From Haloarcula mannanilytica (GTDB lineage Archaea > Halobacteriota > Halobacteria > Halobacteriales > Haloarculaceae): a DNA stretch of 64,000 bases. Position 1 is the first letter of the stretch. Every line of letters begins with the position of its first letter. Made by a program: the position numbers and the translations under genes. The DNA lies in the NCBI RefSeq assembly GCF_005406125.1, contig NZ_BIXZ01000012.1, positions 1-64,000 of the forward strand, in the 5' to 3' direction. The notes beneath the pieces are model-generated. The model had not been told where the DNA came from. It made no database searches and saw nothing but the letters and a program-made list of their open reading frames with translations. Positions 9,006 to 16,656 of the stretch are shown here, piece after piece.

Positions 9006-10538
9006 CTATGCACTCCCAGCCACGCTTGTGTTTTCGGCACGTTCGCCGTGTTTGGCGAGAGTATCGAGAATCAAAGCGATGTCATCCTGCGTCGTTTTGG
9101 GGTTCATGAATGTGAACTTCAAGCAGGGTGTCCCTTCGACGATGGTTCGGGCGACAATCGCATCGCCCGCCTTCCTGGCTCGGTCACGTATTTCGTTAGT
9201 CAGCTCGCTGTGCCACCGCTTTTCCTCGACATTAGACGGGAACACGGATGGCCGATAGCGGAACAGAACGGTCGTCAGTTCGGGTTCGGTGACGAGCTTG
9301 AAAGCGGACCGCGAACGGATCTGCTGGGCGGCCACCGACGCCAGATTGGCCGTCCGTTCGACGCAGGCGGCGACACCGGAGGTGCCGACAGCCTGGAATG
9401 TCAGAAACGGCTTCAACACGTCGAACCGGCGTGTTGTCTGGACCGACTTCGAGACTGGGGTCGGCGCATCCGTGTCCGCCGGATTCAGGTACGACGCGTT
9501 ACGACCCGTGTACTCGTAGTTTGTCTCGTCACGGACCAGGATAGCGCCGCAACTGACTGGCTGATAAAACAGCTTGTGGAAGTCGACAGTCAACGAGTCA
9601 GCCCGTTTGATACCCGCGAGCCTGTCGGCATGCCGGTCGCTGAAGGCCAGTGCACCACCCGAGGCCGCATCCACGTGATACCACATATCGTATCGGTCCG
9701 CACGATCGGCTAGGCCATCGAGGGGATCGATCGAGCCAAAGTCAGTCGTGCCGGCAGTCGCGACCAGCGCCGCCAGTTCGCCGCCGGAGGATTCGATCTT
9801 TGCGAGGGTCTCATCAAGCGCGTCTAAATCCATCCGGTGGCGGTTGTCAGTCGGGACTCCAACCACGGCGTTCTCGCCCAGTCCCAAGTGCGAGGCTGCC
9901 TGTGCGACCGAGAAATGGGCGGCTTCAGAACAGAGTATTCGGAGGTCACCTGCCGCTTCTGGTACGCCGGCAGATTGTGCGTCCACGCCGTGGTTGACGT
10001 CGAGGTGTCGGTTTCTAGCCAACAGAAGCGCCGCGAAGTTCGACTGTGTCCCGCCGCTCGTGAACACACCATCCGCGGTATCGGGAAACCCGTAGACCTT
10101 CGCCAACTGGTTGACGAACCGCTGTTCGAGGACCGTCCCGGAGGGACTTTCACCCCACGTATCGAGGGACTGGTTTGACGCTGCCAGCAGTAACTCCGCT
10201 GCGATACCCGGTATCGACGGCGGACACTGGAGGTGTGCAACGTATTGCGGGTCGTGAAACCCGACCGCATTCGAAAGGAGTTGCTCTCCGACTCTCTCAA
10301 TCGCGCTCTCGAGTCCTGTGCCGGTTTCGGGCAGACAGTCGATGTCGGCGAGTTCGGACCGCACTTCCGAAATCGACGCGCCAGTGTACGGCGTTGCAGC
10401 CGGGAGATACGACTCGCGAATCGCGCAGCAAGCAGTTTCGACAGCGGCTTCGAACGTTTCCAGCGTGTCGCTGTCATTCCCGAGGAACATCGACTCCGGA
10501 ACTGCGCTCCCCGACGGAGGGAACTCCGTATCACTCAT
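9006..10538 (-). CDS. PLP-dependent (group II) decarboxylase, diaminobutyrate- or glutamate-type
   Basis: A 510-residue decarboxylase of the aromatic-amino-acid/glutamate/diaminobutyrate group. Landmarks are FTSGGTQSNFAALLLARN, SEAAHFSVAQAA, ALVATAGTTDFGSIDPLDGLA, MWYHVDAASGGAL and the PLP lysine in LTVDFHKLFYQPVSCGAILV. In known siderophore clusters this enzyme supplies a diamine (1,3-diaminopropane from 2,4-diaminobutyrate); that role is inferred here from its two NIS synthetase neighbours. The start at 10538 has GGAGG 7 bases upstream. An in-frame ATG at 10685 would add 49 residues rich in Arg and Cys and is less likely. Neither diaminobutyrate aminotransferase nor monooxygenase or acetyltransferase genes are adjacent. 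Confidence 0.85.
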   Translation of the reverse strand: MSDTEFPPSGSAVPESMFLGNDSDTLETFEAAVETACCAIRESYLPAATPYTGASISEVRSELADIDCLPETGTGLESAIERVGEQLLSNAVGFHDPQYVAHLQCPPSIPGIAAELLLAASNQSLDTWGESPSGTVLEQRFVNQLAKVYGFPDTADGVFTSGGTQSNFAALLLARNRHLDVNHGVDAQSAGVPEAAGDLRILCSEAAHFSVAQAASHLGLGENAVVGVPTDNRHRMDLDALDETLAKIESSGGELAALVATAGTTDFGSIDPLDGLADRADRYDMWYHVDAASGGALAFSDRHADRLAGIKRADSLTVDFHKLFYQPVSCGAILVRDETNYEYTGRNASYLNPADTDAPTPVSKSVQTTRRFDVLKPFLTFQAVGTSGVAACVERTANLASVAAQQIRSRSAFKLVTEPELTTVLFRYRPSVFPSNVEEKRWHSELTNEIRDRARKAGDAIVARTIVEGTPCLKFTFMNPKTTQDDIALILDTLAKHGERAENTSVAGSA

Positions 10539-10681
10539 TTTGACCCTCCAGGGGGAACCGACAAAATTGGGCCATCTGTCACAGGAACTTGCCGAACAGC
10601 ATCTGTCTCCTCTATATCTGTCACGCACCGACTTTTCGGTCGCTCTCGATTCATAGGTTCTAATTGATTTACCTCTGTCAT
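10535..10681 (-). CDS. Possible 48-residue small protein leading the siderophore operon
   Basis: Between the iron operator and the decarboxylase lies an ATG-initiated frame of 48 codons beginning MTEVNQLEPMNRERPKS and ending SVPPGGSK, acidic in its first half. Its TGA overlaps the decarboxylase ATG (ATGA), typical of coupled archaeal genes. The ATG is 7 bases from the operator, so the message would be nearly leaderless. I recognise no domain. It could be a real small protein, a leader peptide coupling translation, or chance. Confidence 0.4.
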   Translation of the reverse strand: MTEVNQLEPMNRERPKSRCVTDIEETDAVRQVPVTDGPILSVPPGGSK

Positions 10682-10687
10682 ACATAT

Positions 10688-10701
10688 TTAGGTTGGCCTA
10701 A
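10688..10701 (-). promoter_or_regulatory. DtxR/IdeR-like iron operator of the siderophore biosynthesis operon
   Basis: TTAGGTTGGCCTAA, a near-perfect 14-bp palindrome (TTAGG-N4-CCTAA), sits just upstream of the leftward operon. TTAGG...CCTAA half-sites are typical of DtxR-family metalloregulators (SirR/Idr in haloarchaea). Matching copies are at 10782 and 12213. With iron the repressor should block transcription. Confidence 0.7.
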
Positions 10702-10781
10702 ATGATTGTTAATATTTGCGAACTGAGTGAATTGCTAGAATTATTCGCTAGATTTACGATTATATTGTAACCTATAACCTT

Positions 10782-10795
10782 TTAGGGTAGCCAAA
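10782..10795 (+). promoter_or_regulatory. Second DtxR-like operator, before the glutamine-synthetase-like gene
   Basis: TTAGGGTAGCCAAA matches the TTAGG-N4-CCTAA palindrome with one change in the right half-site. It follows a TATA-like CCTATAACC and lies about 33 bases before the start codon at 10828, a position that would cover the transcription start. Its presence ties the ligase gene to the iron regulon. Confidence 0.55.
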
Positions 10796-10827
10796 ACTTA
10801 AAGTGTCTCTGCAACGCCACCCTTTCC

Positions 10828-12177
10828 ATGTGCCAGACACCTTCGGAATTGTTAGAACGTTGTTCAACTGAGGACATCTCATTTGTTCGTCTCCTCTACG
10901 TTGGAAATGACGGCATTACCCGCGGACAGACAATAAATAAAAGTGAACTGTCTGAAGCGCTCGAAGCTGGTATAAGCCTCCCCACATCAGTCCAGTCGCT
11001 TGCACCACCAGACGACAGAGTCGTCGGGGGGCAGTACGATACAGTAGGTGAGGTTCGATTGATCCCACAGCCACGGACGTTCCGGATACTTCCATACGAA
11101 GCTGAGACGGCTGCGATGGCGTGTTCAATAGAGACCCTCAATGGCAATCCGTGGACGGCCGACCCGCGCTCGGCGCTATTGGCGTATCTTTCGGACCTCG
11201 ACGACAGGGGGTACGAGGCTGTGACTGCCTTCGAGTCGGAGTTTCACCTCATGACGGAGACAGAAGACGGTTTCAAACCCCATGACGACCGCGGCGTCTA
11301 CACGACAAATAGTGCGCGGGACGCGAGTCATGTTATCCACGATATTATAAGCGCATTGGAGGCACAATCTATCCCAGTCAAAAAATACTATCCCGAACAC
11401 GGAGCCGGGAAACACGAGGTCGTCACTGGCCACGCCACCGGTATTGATGCGGTCGACGACCACGTGTTTCACACTGAAACGGTCCAAGCTATCGCCGATG
11501 CACACGGACTGCTGGCCACGTTCCTCCCCAAACCGGTTCCTGGCGCGACCAACGGGTTGCACCTCCACCTGTCGTTATGGGACGATGGGAACGCCTTCCA
11601 CGACGAAAGTGTGGACGGCCCCTATCCGCTTTCCCGAACGGCCAAACAGTTTATCGGGGGTATCTTGGCGCACGCAGACGCACTCACAGCCCTGACCGCT
11701 CCCGCCGTGAACTCCTATGCGCGTCTAGCTCCGCGCCAGGAGTCGTGTGCATACGCGTGCTGGGGCCATGACAACAGGGAGGCCATGGTGCGTGTTCCGT
11801 CATCCAGCTCCAGCGATGAGAGCGGAACGACACGGCTTGAGTTCCGTGCCGCCGACGCAGCCGCGAACCCCTATCTGGCATTGCTCGGCCTGCTTGCAGC
11901 TGGCGTCGACGGTATCGAGCAGGGAATCGACCCCGGTGATCCCGTACAAACCGGACCGGACGCACTCTCGGATGATCAGCGCCACCGGCGCGGAGTTGAG
12001 CGATTGCCAACAACACTCGGCGAAGCAGTCCGTGCACTCGAAGCTGACAACACACTCCGTGCAGCACTCGGGGAGGAACTGGCGTCGTCGTACCTGGAGA
12101 GTCGTCGGTCAGCCTGGGAGGCCTTTACCGAATCCGCTGGAGAGTGGAACAGGGATATTCTTCGACGATTGCTATGA
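10828..12177 (+). CDS. Glutamine-synthetase-like ATP-dependent ligase (GlnA3/PuuA-like) in the iron locus
   Basis: A 449-residue member of the glutamine synthetase superfamily. Catalytic-site motifs are FESEFHLM (residue 133 area), EHGAGKHEV, NGLHLHLSLW, NSYARLAPRQESCAYACWG, NREAMVRVPSSS and RLEFRAADAAANPYLALL. The substrate-binding segments differ from true glutamine synthetase (for instance EHGAGKHE for EGGPGQYE), so it more likely joins an amine to a carboxylate, as gamma-glutamylpolyamine synthetases do. Divergent from the siderophore operon and carrying its own operator, it could add an amine or amino acid to the siderophore. That role is inference. Confidence 0.8.
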   Translation: MCQTPSELLERCSTEDISFVRLLYVGNDGITRGQTINKSELSEALEAGISLPTSVQSLAPPDDRVVGGQYDTVGEVRLIPQPRTFRILPYEAETAAMACSIETLNGNPWTADPRSALLAYLSDLDDRGYEAVTAFESEFHLMTETEDGFKPHDDRGVYTTNSARDASHVIHDIISALEAQSIPVKKYYPEHGAGKHEVVTGHATGIDAVDDHVFHTETVQAIADAHGLLATFLPKPVPGATNGLHLHLSLWDDGNAFHDESVDGPYPLSRTAKQFIGGILAHADALTALTAPAVNSYARLAPRQESCAYACWGHDNREAMVRVPSSSSSDESGTTRLEFRAADAAANPYLALLGLLAAGVDGIEQGIDPGDPVQTGPDALSDDQRHRRGVERLPTTLGEAVRALEADNTLRAALGEELASSYLESRRSAWEAFTESAGEWNRDILRRLL

Positions 12178-12212
12178 GTTAGGGGCACCAAAAACCAAAA
12201 CGCTTTTAATAT

Positions 12213-12226
12213 TTAGGGCGGCCTAA
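12213..12226 (+). promoter_or_regulatory. Third DtxR-like operator, overlapping the binding-protein promoter
   Basis: TTAGGGCGGCCTAA is a TTAGG-N4-CCTAA palindrome directly after a TATA-like TTTTAATA and 4 bases before the ATG at 12231. The geometry implies a leaderless transcript and repression by blocking the start site. Confidence 0.7.
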
Positions 12227-12230
12227 AAAA

Positions 12231-13385
12231 ATGATGACTGAAAATTCAATTACAGAGACAACGAGGCGTAAGATCTTACAAGCGAGTGTCGGTACTGCGG
12301 GTGCACTGGGGATAGCTGGGTGTCAATCCGGTTCGAAGGATACCACGACTGCCTCCAGCTCGTACACGGTGTCGATGGAACCGGTCGGAGAGGTATCGTT
12401 CGAATCGGTCCCCGACCGCTGGATGAGCTACTACAGCACGTTCGGAGATATGGGAATCGCCCTCGGTCAGCTCGAAAGCCTTGCCGGGCTGTTTTTCGTA
12501 GACAATTGGCCGACGGCGTTCTACGACCAGCTTCCCGGTGTCGAAGTCTCCTTTGAGGACGTCGAAAAGATAGAGATGGGCGACGGTATCGATCGAGAAG
12601 TGTTCTACGAGCTGAACTCTGACGTCCACCTGATGGACCCTAACATGCTGAGCTGGATTGACGACAACTGGTCCCAGTCCGACATCGACGATATCCGTAG
12701 TGATGTTGGCCCTTTCGTCGGAAACCACATTCGCCGACGCGGGTACGAGTGGCACGATTACGAGTACTACTCGCTGTACGAGGCCTTCGAGGTGGTGGCC
12801 GAGGTATTCCAAGAACGTGATCGGTACAGTATAATAAGTGAAGTTCATGATCAACTTCTCACAGACTTGCAGGAGGATCTCCCCTCGGAAGAAGATCGTC
12901 CGTCGGCCGGCTTCCTCTCTGTCAACTCCGATTTCGAGAACGGAACCTTCTACGCCTACCCTCTTGGCGAGGGCAACGGCAAAAAACAGTACCATGACCT
13001 CGGTATCGATGATGCCTTCGAAGCGTATATCGATGGATCGTTCGCTGAGTGGGACTACGAGCAGTTGTTGACGGCTGATCCGGATGCACTCGTGTTCCTG
13101 TATGGTTTCTCGAACGCGAGTACCGAAGGGTTCGAAGACAAGGTTGAGCGGATGCGAGATGACCCGGTTGGCAGTCAACTGACTGCCGTCGAAAACGACA
13201 GGCTCCATCGCGGCGGCACCGAGTACCAGGGACCGATAATCAACCTCTTCCAGACAGAGGCTGCGGCAAAGCAGCTCTACCCCGACCAGTTCGGCGCGTG
13301 GAACGGCCTCAACGAATCTCTGCCTGAGAACGACCGTCTGTTTGATTACCAGCGTGTTGCCGACGTGATCAATGGCGAATCCTAA
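12231..13385 (+). CDS. Exported iron-siderophore-binding lipoprotein of an ABC importer
   Basis: A 384-residue solute-binding protein of the FepB/FhuD class III fold. The N-terminus carries a twin-arginine signal (TTRRKILQASVG) and a lipobox LGIAGC with Cys near residue 34, so it is exported folded and lipid-anchored outside the membrane. Downstream are GEVSFESVPDRWMSYYSTFGDMGIALG, an early binding-lobe segment, and DPDALVFLYG in the linker/second-lobe region. No permease or ATPase gene is adjacent, so it must use an importer encoded elsewhere. The tight operator at 12213 makes it iron-repressed. A second in-frame ATG at 12234 is equally possible. Confidence 0.85.
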   Translation: MMTENSITETTRRKILQASVGTAGALGIAGCQSGSKDTTTASSSYTVSMEPVGEVSFESVPDRWMSYYSTFGDMGIALGQLESLAGLFFVDNWPTAFYDQLPGVEVSFEDVEKIEMGDGIDREVFYELNSDVHLMDPNMLSWIDDNWSQSDIDDIRSDVGPFVGNHIRRRGYEWHDYEYYSLYEAFEVVAEVFQERDRYSIISEVHDQLLTDLQEDLPSEEDRPSAGFLSVNSDFENGTFYAYPLGEGNGKKQYHDLGIDDAFEAYIDGSFAEWDYEQLLTADPDALVFLYGFSNASTEGFEDKVERMRDDPVGSQLTAVENDRLHRGGTEYQGPIINLFQTEAAAKQLYPDQFGAWNGLNESLPENDRLFDYQRVADVINGES

Positions 13386-13553
13386 GAGGGGAGGACAGTA
13401 GTATTTGGCTCATCGACAAAATTACTGATTCAGCTGAAACCACTTATCATAACCCTGCTATACCGTGTATAGACTCACCTTCCAGTGTGGCGTGGTAGTT
13501 GAGACTCAGTACCACACAAAGCCGGTTAGTTAGAACGTCTGCTTGCTGATGGT

Positions 13554-14821
13554 GTGTTCAAGACCAAGCAAGCAGACAGTGAAATCCACGAAGACCAGCT
13601 TCTTAACTTTCTCGTCAACACGCTCAGCGATGAAATCGATCTTGACCTCGGCGCTAATACTGAAATCGAAGCTGAGGACATCTACGAGGTCCCCGTCGGC
13701 GCTTGCGCCGACGGGACCTCGATATCCGAACTCTGTGAGACCAGTGACGACTCTCCGGACGAAAACACGGTTCTGTACCACCTCCGCGAGAAATTCGAAC
13801 TAGCGTCGGTTGAACAAATCGGGAACGCACTCCTGCAAAAGGATGTTCTAGAGGTGCTTTCCAAGCAGGTGGAGGTCGTCGCAGACCTCCACCTGCGGCC
13901 CTACTACGGTGAGGAAGATGAGACAGCTGGTCTCTATCATTCGGAAGCGAAGCGTGGAACTACCGCATTCCACGCTTACCGGACACTCTACGCACGTGTG
14001 AAGAATAAAATGATACACGCTGGCGGTGCACCGTCTCGTCGACGGCGACACCGCCAGCAGTGTCCTCGCGGAGTTTCTTGGTCTCCTCGACGGCCTTGAC
14101 CTCAGCGTCAAGGCCGTCTATCTTGACCGGGAATTCTACGATAGCAAGTGTCTCACGCTCCTTCAGGCACACAACTACGCGTACGTAATGCCGATTGTCC
14201 GATGGGGAAAGACGATCAAGCAGGAACTCTCGGAAGGATGGAGTCGTGTCATCCAACACTAGTTTCCCGTCTACATCGACTGTACCTACCAAAACGGACG
14301 ATGCGACGAACACGGAGTGGCGCGTCACGGCTACTCCGCTGACGCGCCGTTTATTGAAACACCACGAGATGCTCGATACCACTACGCGAAACGCTTCAGT
14401 ATCGAGGCCAGCTACCGACTCTCTGAACAAAGCGTTGTAACGAACACAACGCAGAATCCGGTTGTACGGCTGCTGTATGTCGTAGTTAGTCTCCTCTTGC
14501 AGAATGTGTGGCGGTATCTCCATTGGGAGTATGTGGCGACGCCCCGCCGGAGTGGTCTGCGTTAGTCTTGAATACTGGACTCAGTAATCGAGATGAGATA
14601 GCACATGGTCGCAGTTGTTCGGTTTGTGAGTGACTCCTCTCAAAACGGATCTATCTCCTCCAATATTCAGAAGTTGCAGTGATCACTCTGGCGGGCGTCG
14701 CCTCTGGAAATGGTCGTTCGAGGAGTTCATCAACATGCTGTGTCGGGCAGCGTGGACGGCCCTCGTGGTGCGTCGGGCCGTCCCCGCGAACCGGCCACCG
14801 GACGACCGGTTCCACCGGTAA
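13554..14821 (+). pseudogene. ISH3-type transposase, frameshifted and interrupted
   Basis: Reads MFKTKQADSEIHEDQLLNFLV through AKRGTTAFHAY RTLYARVKNK in one frame, then switches frame around 14010 (VDGDTASSVLAEFLGLLDGLDLSVKAVYLDREFYDSKC) and again after the loss of part of the segment around 14.26 kb. The last part (EEFINMLCRAAWTALVVRRAVPANRPPDDRFHR) is separated by about 139 foreign bases. The order of segments matches the intact 388-residue transposase at 27939-29105, with a few per cent difference, so the decay is recent to moderate. Confidence 0.85.
14550..14688. other. About 139-bp insertion inside the dead ISH3 transposase
   Basis: Alignment with the intact copy shows continuous sequence up to GCCCCGCCG (to 14549) and from TGGCGGGCGTCGCC (14689 on); the bases between are absent from the intact copy. 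The insert begins GAGTGGTCTGC and ends GCAGTGATCACTC, an imperfect inverted match, so it may be a small non-autonomous element. No open frame. Confidence 0.45.
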
Positions 14822-14997
14822 TCACCAACCGGGGGCGCTGCCTTGTGAGTGGTAACGCTGCCGCGTCGGCGGCTGATCGCCGCCGACAGCGACAGTTCGG
14901 CCTTCGATTAGCGTCCTTCGACCACTATCGACGACTCATCCCAAGAGAACAGGTCACTCAGGTCAGGTCAACTGGCGATGCTTTGTGAGGTACTGAG

Positions 14998-15340
14998 TGT
15001 AGTTTACAGCAGAGGTCGGGGGAGGGAAAGAAGGAATGTACGGGGATGGAGCGCGTGAGGGGGCATGTCAGAGGGCACTCGGTGGGCTCCAGCCCCAAGC
15101 GGGGAACGGGCGTGGGCGATGGTAGGCAGGTGTGTCGGATACTTTTCGGGGACCGCCTCCGACCGGCGGCTACCTATATCTACTGGCTGATGTGTACTAA
15201 AACCCCTCAGCGAGTTTCTGAGTCAGAAACTCTACTTCCAATTGGCACCTGTCAAGCACGGCGAACCAACCGATTTTCCTGTAGTCCAGATCCTCCGTTT
15301 CCGGAGTCAGCGACTCACCTCTGTGGCGAACCGAATGGAT
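14998..15340. other. Non-coding, purine/G-rich stretch beside the origin repeats
   Basis: No gene. The plus strand at about 15010-15130 is strikingly G-rich (runs such as GGTCGGGGGAGGGAAAG and GAGGGGGCATG). G-rich strings are found next to origin repeats at several haloarchaeal origins. A short palindrome GAGTTTCTGAGTCAGAAACTC lies at 15212-15232. Confidence 0.4.
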
Positions 15341-15615
15341 ACACACCACTCTTTCACGTGAAGGGGCAGAGACACACCATCCGTTCAAGTGAACTGGAGA
15401 CCCAGACACACCACTAATTCATGTGAAGAACGGATCTGATTCACACACCACTCTTTCACGTGAAGAGGTAGAGACACACCATCCGTTCAAGTGAACTAGA
15501 GACTGGGACACACCACTGATTCATGTGAAGAACCAAACCGATTCACACACCACCCTTTCGAGTGAACAATACAGTCTTCAAAATTCAGAATTTCACTTGA
15601 AAATGTGGTGTGTCT
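15341..15615. repeat. Origin-repeat array, variant family with TTCAnGTGAA core (8 copies)
   Basis: Eight copies of ACACACCA-N4/5-TTCAnGTGAA: 15341-15363, 15371-15395, 15405-15428, 15442-15465, 15473-15497, 15507-15530, 15544-15567, and one inverted at 15591-15615. The layout (ACACC, short spacer, palindromic TTC..GAA) copies the haloarchaeal ORB at 16.4-18.9 kb but with TTCACGTGAA, TTCAAGTGAA or TTCATGTGAA in place of TTCCGGTGAA. Copies 1-3 and 4-6 form two 102-bp higher-order units. The array lies directly downstream of the truncated orc gene. Confidence 0.75.
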
Positions 15616-15663
15616 CTACAGGCGGAGCAGGCCGAGTGCCTCGGGGCTTGACCCCGAGGCGGT

Positions 15664-16299
15664 TCACCCAACGTTATTCATTGATGCAATGTCACGAATT
15701 GTATCAATCTTGGTTGTAAGACGAAGAACATCGGACATAGCTTCAATAGCACTGCTGAACGGGACATCTAATTCATAGTTATAATAATTTCCTCTGGATC
15801 CACTCCTGTTTTCGTGTGCAGAGAGGATTCCTAACATCCGAAGGTCAGACAAGTGGTTGTGGAGAGACCTCTGTCCCAGTGATTCGGTTTCAGAAGACTC
15901 ACACAGAGTAGTATACTCCTCATAGATTTCACGTGTACGGCAGGGTGTTTCTTTTTTAGCTGCTTTCGAAATGACGGCTAAGAGCGCGAGACGACCGTGA
16001 GTAGTAAGCTCACGCATCCCCTCTTCTACTCGCTCCTGTTCCAACTGTGAGCGTGCATCATCAACATGGTCTTCGTTGATCACTTCGGCTTCTTGATTCT
16101 CTGCAATTTCACCAGCCAACCGAAGGAGGTCAAGAGCTTGTCGAGCACTTCCACTGTCCCGTGCAGCGAGAGCAGCACATAATTGAATGACACCTTGATC
16201 AACTGAATCCTCCGTAATGGCCACATCAGCCCGGGATTCCACCGTGTTCACGCGGGAGAGGAGGAGGAGGTCAAGTTGTAGCACCTGCCTGAAGAACAC
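15664..16299 (-). pseudogene. Truncated Orc1/Cdc6: AAA+ lid and winged-helix half only
   Basis: About 200 codons match the C-terminal half of haloarchaeal Orc1/Cdc6: lid segment ALAARDSGSARQALDLLRLAGEIAE, then the winged-helix domain (TTHGRLALLAVISKAAKKE, REIYEEYTTLCESSETESLGQRSLHNHLSDLRMLGIL). Walker A and B are missing, since similarity fades upstream of about 16240. The only upstream start is a GTG at 16297-16299 without a ribosome-binding site. The DNA-binding part is intact, so if expressed it could still bind origin repeats. It is distinct from the full-length copy to its right and probably belonged to the variant repeat array. Confidence 0.75.
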
Positions 16300-16426
16300 G
16301 GGAGGAGTCTGTCACTCTGTGTGTGGTCTGCTTCACCGCCAGTTTTATCGAAAATCTATTCCAGCAACGTACCATGAAAAACCTTGTCTCTTTAATGATC
16401 TGTTGTCGGCGAGTCACTATCCAAAC

Positions 16427-16447
16427 ACACCGGGTTTCCGGTGAAAC
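16427..16447 (+). repeat. ORB origin repeat downstream of orc1
   Basis: ACACCGGGTTTCCGGTGAAAC, a perfect match to the haloarchaeal ORB consensus, in the AT-rich gap between the truncated and intact orc genes. It is identical to the copy at 17873. Confidence 0.85.
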
Positions 16448-16656
16448 GAATCGTTCGATTCGGTCTCGGTGAACTACTTATTACGGCTTCAATGAGAAAA
16501 GGTGAGTACGAGAATAATCGGAATAATAGCTGTTCACAAGACCTGTTCTGAAAGACCTACGTAAGTATGTAAAGTGGTTTATGATTTTCTAACGACCAGA
16601 TATTACCTAGTTCAAGTGATCACAGAATTTAATCCAAGAAAGTAGGTGGTACGGGA

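Larger units (their letters stand above)
13505..14997 (+). mobile_element. Decayed ISH3-type insertion sequence
   Basis: The ends CTCAGTACCACACAAAGC (13505-13522) and, inverted, CTCAGTACCTCACAAAGC (14980-14997) match the terminal repeats of the intact copy at 27.75-29.15 kb. The internal transposase is broken by a frameshift near 14.01 kb, a small deletion near 14.26 kb and an unrelated insertion at about 14550-14688. It lies between the iron locus and the replication origin. Confidence 0.8.

Noticed and set aside
5393-10538. Calling the locus aerobactin
   Set aside because: The lysine monooxygenase (IucD) and acetyltransferase (IucB) are absent and a decarboxylase is present instead.
10539-10685. 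Longer decarboxylase start at 10685
   Set aside because: The extra 49 residues are Arg/Cys-rich and unlike haloarchaeal proteins, a strong GGAGG precedes 10538, and the same bases in another frame give a better 48-codon ORF.
12276-13208. 310-codon minus-strand open frame opposite the binding-protein gene
   Set aside because: The plus frame has a Tat signal, lipobox and family motifs; the antisense frame has none.
15212-15232. Palindrome GAGTTTCTGAGTCAGAAACTC as another origin repeat
   Set aside because: It lacks the ACACC part and the GTGAA core and is isolated.
15341-15615. Regular repeats that could be taken for a CRISPR array
   Set aside because: Units are about 24 bp with 6-15 bp spacers, vary in their core, one is inverted, and they match the layout of origin repeats next to an orc gene. 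There is no cas gene.
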